From Pyrenopolyporus hunteri (Eukaryota > Ascomycota > Sordariomycetes > Xylariales > Hypoxylaceae): DNA of 64,000 bases. The stretch spans positions 1 to 64,000 of the forward strand of contig CADCXC010000041.1 in NCBI GenBank assembly GCA_902806595.1, given 5' to 3'. Position numbers and translations under genes: made by a program. Every line of letters begins with the position of its first letter. Within the stretch, counting starts at the first letter, position 1. Positions 59,355-64,000 of the stretch are shown here, one piece after another. The notes under the pieces were generated by a model. It was not told the DNA's origin. It worked only from the letters and a program-made list of their open reading frames with translations, and did no database searches.

Positions 59355-62276
59355 ATTTCCCCGATGGATTATTGTACGTCTATACGCGATGTTACTTACG
59401 ACTTGGTTTCTGATGTTTTCCGATTCGCGTGTTTCCTCAAGCGGATTTGCTTTAATCATGCATGGCGGTCTTCTGCTTTCGACTGATCATACTCTGCCTA
59501 AGGAGCAGACGGCTAGACCGAATTATTATGAACAACGACTCGGTCGTCCTGACTACGACACGGGAAGACGAATAATCACGATGTTAAATATACGGCGGCG
59601 TTGGATTATTATATTTTCCTCATCGCCGAAAGGCCATCCTTTTCTATATCCTTCACTCGACGCGTTCCTGTGGCTTAACATATTATCCCCGGGCGGTACC
59701 TGTAGCGTCCCAGGTTACCGGCGGAATTACACGTGGGGACATTGAATGAATGGAGCATCCAAATACCTATCCATATGGTCCGAGGGTTCGATAGAATGGA
59801 ACATACCTGGGGACACTTGCGCTTACTTTCACACTACGACCGATTTCGAACAAGTTGACCGCTTCATTTTTGGACTGCTCGGGCCTTTCACCTAAGCAGA
59901 ACCATAGTCGGGATCCCCTTATACCCACTCGTCTACCTATCTTAATATGTGGCGCGACAGTGCCCGCAAGGCTGCGGGATCCGAACCATTTTTTATCACG
60001 GGGCGTACCGCAGCACTCCGTTGGCACGACGATCTTTCGGGATGGGGGGATTTCTTAGCAAGGACATCGTTTTAGTTGGGTATACATGACGAATTTTGCG
60101 CTCGGTTTTCGTTCGCCTCGGTTGTCGGGGGACTCGGGTTGGGAATCTGTAGATACGGGATTGATACCAATTATTTATTTATTCGTTTATTTGTAGACGG
60201 GGCGCGCAGGCCATCTGCGGCCCTGCAAAGTTGCGAAGGGGGGAGGGATGATCATTGGCTACCAGGCCCGGCCTGGTTTTGGAAACATATATCATCATCA
60301 TGTACGGGCAGGCAGTCAGATTAGCAGAACAGGTAGATGGGTAGAAAGAAGAAAGAGCACGCAGAGGGTTTTTATCCGCGCTGCTTCGCGAGTTGTAGTT
60401 GCGATGTCTTGAAGCTAGAAGTGTACGGCGCGCCACATGCGCATGCTACTGTACTACCGCTGCCACTACACCCCGGTGCGAAGCAGGTTTCGAGATCCTC
60501 ATGGATGTCGAGCCCGGCTTACATGTTCCGTCTTAGGAAGACCAAAACATTACGCCGACGGTCAGCTCTAGATACTACGTCTAGCTCAAGAGCCCATTCC
60601 ATTTCCTGGCCGTTTATATTGGAGTGTAGGATAGATAGTCCGCTAACCCCCTATGTCTGACTTCCCGACCGCTTGGTCCTTGTTATTAGGAGGTGGTAAG
60701 CTGCCAACCTCGGCGATATGCCCTCTGTCTACCTAGATAGAGAGGGATGGGGAACTAACATGGGGGGTTCGAGCGCCGGCGTCTTTTACGTCGAAGATAA
60801 CAGGCACCCGGAAATTGGGGTAAGCAAGATGGGAGCGAATTCGCCCAAGAATTACATGGGTAGTCGGTGCGCTGATGCGGCGATCGACCTGATGGTTTTT
60901 TCTGTTTACGGCTGCCGAGAGCTTTCTTCGACTCTCGGTAATATGTTTCTGATAGGAGGATCGCCTTTGTTTGATCCTTTTGCATGTGAGGGAACTCGTG
61001 GTCATGCCGAATGTGTTCTCGTGTAAAATCCTCGTACGTAGGCGAGGGCCTATTTCTCCTAACAATACAATAGGAGTTAAGGGGGAGTAGGTGTGTGGTA
61101 GACAGGCAGGTAGGTAGGTAGGTACTTGGCAATGGCAGCACGCAGTATTAAGAATGGAAGGCATGAAAAAACAAGTAAGCTATAGAATTCTCTCTAACAC
61201 CACTTCCCTTCCTTGTTCTACCTAGAACCTCCCTACCAGTATTTATCGAGACTTGAACTTGAAGAGTCGAAAGATACCTCGTTCGGCAGTAACGATCAAA
61301 ACCCGTATTTGGTACTATTAGAAGAGCAGGGGCCCATCCTCTGTAGGGTTAGCTGGTCTATTCGGTTAAGCCCATGACCACCCTGCCGGTATTAGAGAGG
61401 TGTACTAGGTATAGAAACTACACGGCATCGGAATTGCCTCTAGGCCCTTAATTCCCTGCGAGGGTTGAGTCACTGATTTTCGAGCCTTCCGGCCTTCGAT
61501 ATCGCGATCCGGAGTTAAACCAGTAGGCCACTCGGCTCTCTCCGTACGCTATCTACCATGAGTATTTAAGGAAACCTAGAAGCATCATGCTACAGTATAT
61601 CTTATACGGCTCTTCCTTAAGCATCAATGGCCGAGAACGGTCCGTTAGATATGGGAATGGGCCTAGAGACCAGGAGCTGGTGATGTTGAAAGGGCAGTTA
61701 AACGTCTACGCTGTTCCAATTGTCCAGGGCTGGATCCTAACAAATATCAGTGGATAGGTAGGTATGGCTCCGAAAGGGTATGAGAGTTCATGTCGCGAGC
61801 GCACTTCCCTTACGTGGGTGGTCAAGGGTGAGAATACTTTAGATGTTGGCAAAATCAAGGCACATTTATAACGTAGTTAGCACGATTCACGAGCGTTCCA
61901 ACAACACAAAAGTCGGTCGGCTACTTTCACGGACAACGGTGAATTGCGAAAAGATTACTGTGCCCTGTGAATTCCGCGCCTTATTAGGCGATACCTGCGT
62001 AAGTACAGATAAGCGGCTTGCGAGCCTTGACCAAGCCAGAACGATGATGCCGTATGACTCCCGAACGAAAGATGCAAACCCGTTATGCATCCATGACCAC
62101 CGTTTCATATCCGATTCACTTCCGATCGTAACAGAGCAGGGTATCCTTGTCCGCCGTATGCCATGGAGGTGGATGCTCAGAGCAAGATGCCGTCGGTTGC
62201 CTGCTCGTCCATCGTCTTCCAAATCCTCCGGAACACGGCATCAGCTGCTCTCGTGAGGGTGAGCGCTACGTCGCGC
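59355..62276. other. Intergenic between areA and rps30
   Basis: About 2.9 kb between convergent genes. The first few hundred bases should be areA 3' UTR. A tRNA-like relic lies at 61467-61538 (listed separately) and a (GGTA)n run at 61106-61123. Short frames on both strands show no domains or splice structure. Confidence 0.5.
61467..61538 (-). other. tRNA-like relic (A- and B-box remnants)
   Basis: On the minus strand a 72-nt stretch has an A-box-like GTGGCCTACTGG and a B-box-like AGGCTCGAAAATC at tRNA-like spacing. The ends GAGCC and GACTC pair only in part, and the anticodon and T stems do not close. It may be a decayed tRNA gene or a tRNA-derived SINE fragment. It is not a functional tRNA as written. 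Confidence 0.2.
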
Positions 62277-62887
62277 TTATGAGCCAGGGTTGGGGTTCAT
62301 CTGATTCCAACGTTAGTATGGCCTTACGGGAAGGAATGAGGAACAAGTGAACACGGCATACCTTTCGCTTGCCACCGGTCAGCGTGACGTTGACGAATCG
62401 TCGGGTGTATGTGAGTCTCTTCTTGGCGCGGCCCTTGGGCGTCTTTGGCTTCTCTTGCTTCTCGACCTATTGAATTTAGACTTGTCAGCGATTCACCCTT
62501 GCGATTTGTTTTTGAAGGCCGCGTCCTAGGCGATGATAGATTCGATGAAGAAGCGCTTGTCGAGATGCCGGATAATGCGATTACTCTCGGAGTCTCGGGT
62601 GGGAGGAATCTGCCAACAAAGCGAGTGGCGAATGATCGTTCGCTGCCAAATTCGGAGAGTCGATGTCGAGTTTCGATCGCAATCGCAGAACAGTAGGTAG
62701 ATGGTACAGGCGCTTCTCGGTCGCGAGGATGAAAATTCCGTGATGAAATTGAATTAACTAACCTTGGGGGTCTGAGACTTGACCTTGCCTGTGGGAATAT
62801 CGTCAGCACATTTCCATCTCGCAAAAGCAACCAGCCGGATCGAAGCAACGTACCGGCACGGGCGAGCGATCCGTGAACCTTTCCCAT
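62277..62887 (-). CDS. rps30: 40S ribosomal protein S30 (eS30), four exons
   Basis: Small basic protein of the 40S subunit. Exons 62887-62854, 62788-62763, 62466-62362 and 62300-62277 join to a 62-residue product. It starts MGKVHGSLARAGKVKSQTPK, continues VEKQEKPKTPKGRAKKRLTY and TRRFVNVTLTGGKRK, and ends MNPNPGS. This is the standard eS30 sequence, here a stand-alone gene without the ubiquitin-like (FUBI) fusion found in animals. Introns are 65, 296 and 61 nt, all GT-AG; the first two split the gene within the first 20 codons, as is common in fungal ribosomal-protein genes. The 296-nt second intron is long for its neighbours but shows no clear box C/D snoRNA. The exons are short and easy for gene finders to miss. 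Read divergently from the CREG-like gene 852 bp away. Confidence 0.96.
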
Positions 62888-63739
62888 CTTGCAGAATTTG
62901 CAGTGTAGACTGTTTCGGGTGTTGATGAAGTTGAAGTTGGGAGGAGAGTCGAAGAAATCGGTGGATGCGGATGATTTTTGCAGATGAATTCGCGGGTCTT
63001 GGCGCGTAGAATTGAGTGGAATGAGGGTTGGGGGGGAAGGAGTTAAGATTGACTCACGCCGAAGAGGCGTCGAGTGTTCGTCAAAATTTCCGCAAAGGGC
63101 TAAGCAAACCCTGGTCATGTGACTGTGAATATTATGGTACGTATCCTGCTATAAAACCGTGAGAGGGGAGGGGAGCTTATCTAAGGCAGGATCCTGCGGG
63201 TATTCATCGGCAAGTCCCGGGCGGGGCTCATCCGCCAACAAACCTACCTATGTACCTAGGTACCTAGATACCTTATTACATAAAATGCACCATGCAAATG
63301 TACCTAGGTACATGTACCATTCAATGTACGTAGGTACCTACCTACTAATCCACATTGGGCCAAGCCCCGGACCCCAGACGTGCATGGCCATGGTCCCACC
63401 CGATACATCATTTCACATGCGCGTCGTTTGACTTCTCAACCCCGTAACCGGCCAACCAATCAACCAACCAACCAACCCGCCCCTCGGTTTGATGAGCTTG
63501 GACAGACCGCCAAACAAGCCATCAGACAAACGGCATCAACATGTAAAGACAAACTATAGTCCATCTTGAATTGTGATCTTGTTGAAACCTATCGGGACTT
63601 AAAACCCTAAATCTCCCTCTTTTCATAGCGCCCAACGCCTTACCCGTTCCACCAAGGTTCGGCGGCTAACCGTGCGGAACTATACCTACATACCTACATA
63701 CCTACCTACACACATTCATACACTTACACCCATCTCGAA
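62888..63739. promoter_or_regulatory. Divergent promoter region, rps30 / CREG-like gene
   Basis: An 852-bp gap between two start codons facing away from each other. It contains a dense cluster of TACCTAGGTACCTAG-type palindromes (63240-63346) and a (CCAA)n run (63453-63478). Directly before the right-hand start are TACCTACATACCTACATACC repeats (63685-63710). These may serve as regulator sites, but that is inferred only from position and recurrence. Confidence 0.4.
63241..63346. repeat. TACCTAGGTA palindrome cluster
   Basis: Three groups within 106 bp: TGTACCTAGGTACCTAGATA, GTACCTAGGTACATGTACC and GTAGGTACCTACCTAC. They form overlapping perfect inverted repeats. Densest example of the motif in the window. 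Confidence 0.85.
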
Positions 63740-64000
63740 ATGAGGCTCCTAGGTAGCTTACCCTTCCTCTCTCTGGCTGCCCGCTCTTGTGTAGCGGAGC
63801 CTGCCCCCGAGCCGCAGTACATCCTCAGCAACCCTCCCGCCGAGGAGTCAAACTATCGCATACCGACCTCGTACGAGTCCGCCGTGCTCGGTCGGCGCAT
63901 CTTAGCTCTTACTCCGCTCGGGACCCTCGCAACCGTCTTCCCGGACTCCTCCCGCGCGCGCCAGCCAGATGGCGTCGCCGGCGCGCCTCTCGGACTCATG
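63740..64000 (+). CDS. CREG-like secreted protein (pyridoxamine 5'-phosphate oxidase-like fold), 5' part
   Basis: The first 87 codons are present and the gene runs off the window. The product starts with a signal peptide (MRLLGSLPFLSLAARSCVAE) and continues with TSYESAVLGRRILALTPLGT, LATVFP and GVAGAPLGLM, the start of the CREG/Pyrid_oxidase_2 domain (FMN-binding split-barrel fold) found in many secreted fungal proteins. Enzyme activity has not been shown for most members; CREG in animals is a secreted/lysosomal glycoprotein. The start was chosen as the first ATG before a clear signal peptide. The catalytic or cofactor residues lie outside the window, so function cannot be judged. Confidence 0.8.
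   Translation, partial: MRLLGSLPFLSLAARSCVAEPAPEPQYILSNPPAEESNYRIPTSYESAVLGRRILALTPLGTLATVFPDSSRARQPDGVAGAPLGLM

Noticed and set aside
61843..62256. A 137-codon + strand frame next to rps30
   Set aside because: No recognisable domain and mixed codon use. It ends just beyond the rps30 stop codon and lies antisense to that gene's 3' flank.

Overview
The window comes from a filamentous ascomycete nuclear genome (Pezizomycotina, most likely Sordariomycetes). This rests on short GT-AG introns of about 50-300 nt, a NIT2/AreA GATA factor, a Dbf2-type NDR kinase, WSC and CFEM-like wall/secreted proteins, a stand-alone 40S ribosomal protein S30 gene, and a large block with the signature of repeat-induced point mutation (RIP).

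Layout. 1-1166: 3' part of a decayed SLC33-type acetyl-CoA transporter gene, broken by several indels. 1174-28854: a ~27.7 kb extremely A+T-rich, gene-less block. C and G survive almost only in CpG, and CA/TG dinucleotides are nearly gone, as expected of saturating RIP. The block is bounded by an ~80-bp terminal inverted repeat (65-column core at about 89% identity, all substitutions transitions), so it looks like one giant or nested TIR-bounded element. Inside are at least six copies of a ~265-bp solo-LTR-like repeat (four with recognisable 5-bp target duplications), a 49/38-bp alternating minisatellite and smaller tandem repeats. 28855-64000: ordinary euchromatin with ten protein-coding genes, one of them cut by the window edge.

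Genes after the block: a GC-rich zinc-ribbon-like orphan (29596-30348, +), phosphopantothenate-cysteine ligase CAB2 (-), a monocarboxylate-type MFS transporter (-), a WBP11-family splicing protein (-), the Dbf2/SidB septation kinase (+), a CFEM-like GPI-anchored secreted protein (+) tail-to-tail with a WSC-domain wall sensor (-), then an 8.6-kb gene-poor stretch, the nitrogen regulator areA/nit-2 (+), rps30 (-, four exons) and the start of a CREG-like FMN-fold secreted protein (+). They are individually transcribed housekeeping and regulatory genes, not a cluster. I see no biosynthetic or defence operon-like set.

The most unusual object is the TIR-bounded RIP block with its CpG-only cytosines, dispersed LTRs and higher-order minisatellite. 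I could not recover any coding potential in it by eye, so its original identity (giant DNA transposon, Maverick-like element, or a small transposon enlarged by nested insertions) is open. Exon coordinates given here were worked out by hand from splice signals and frame continuity.
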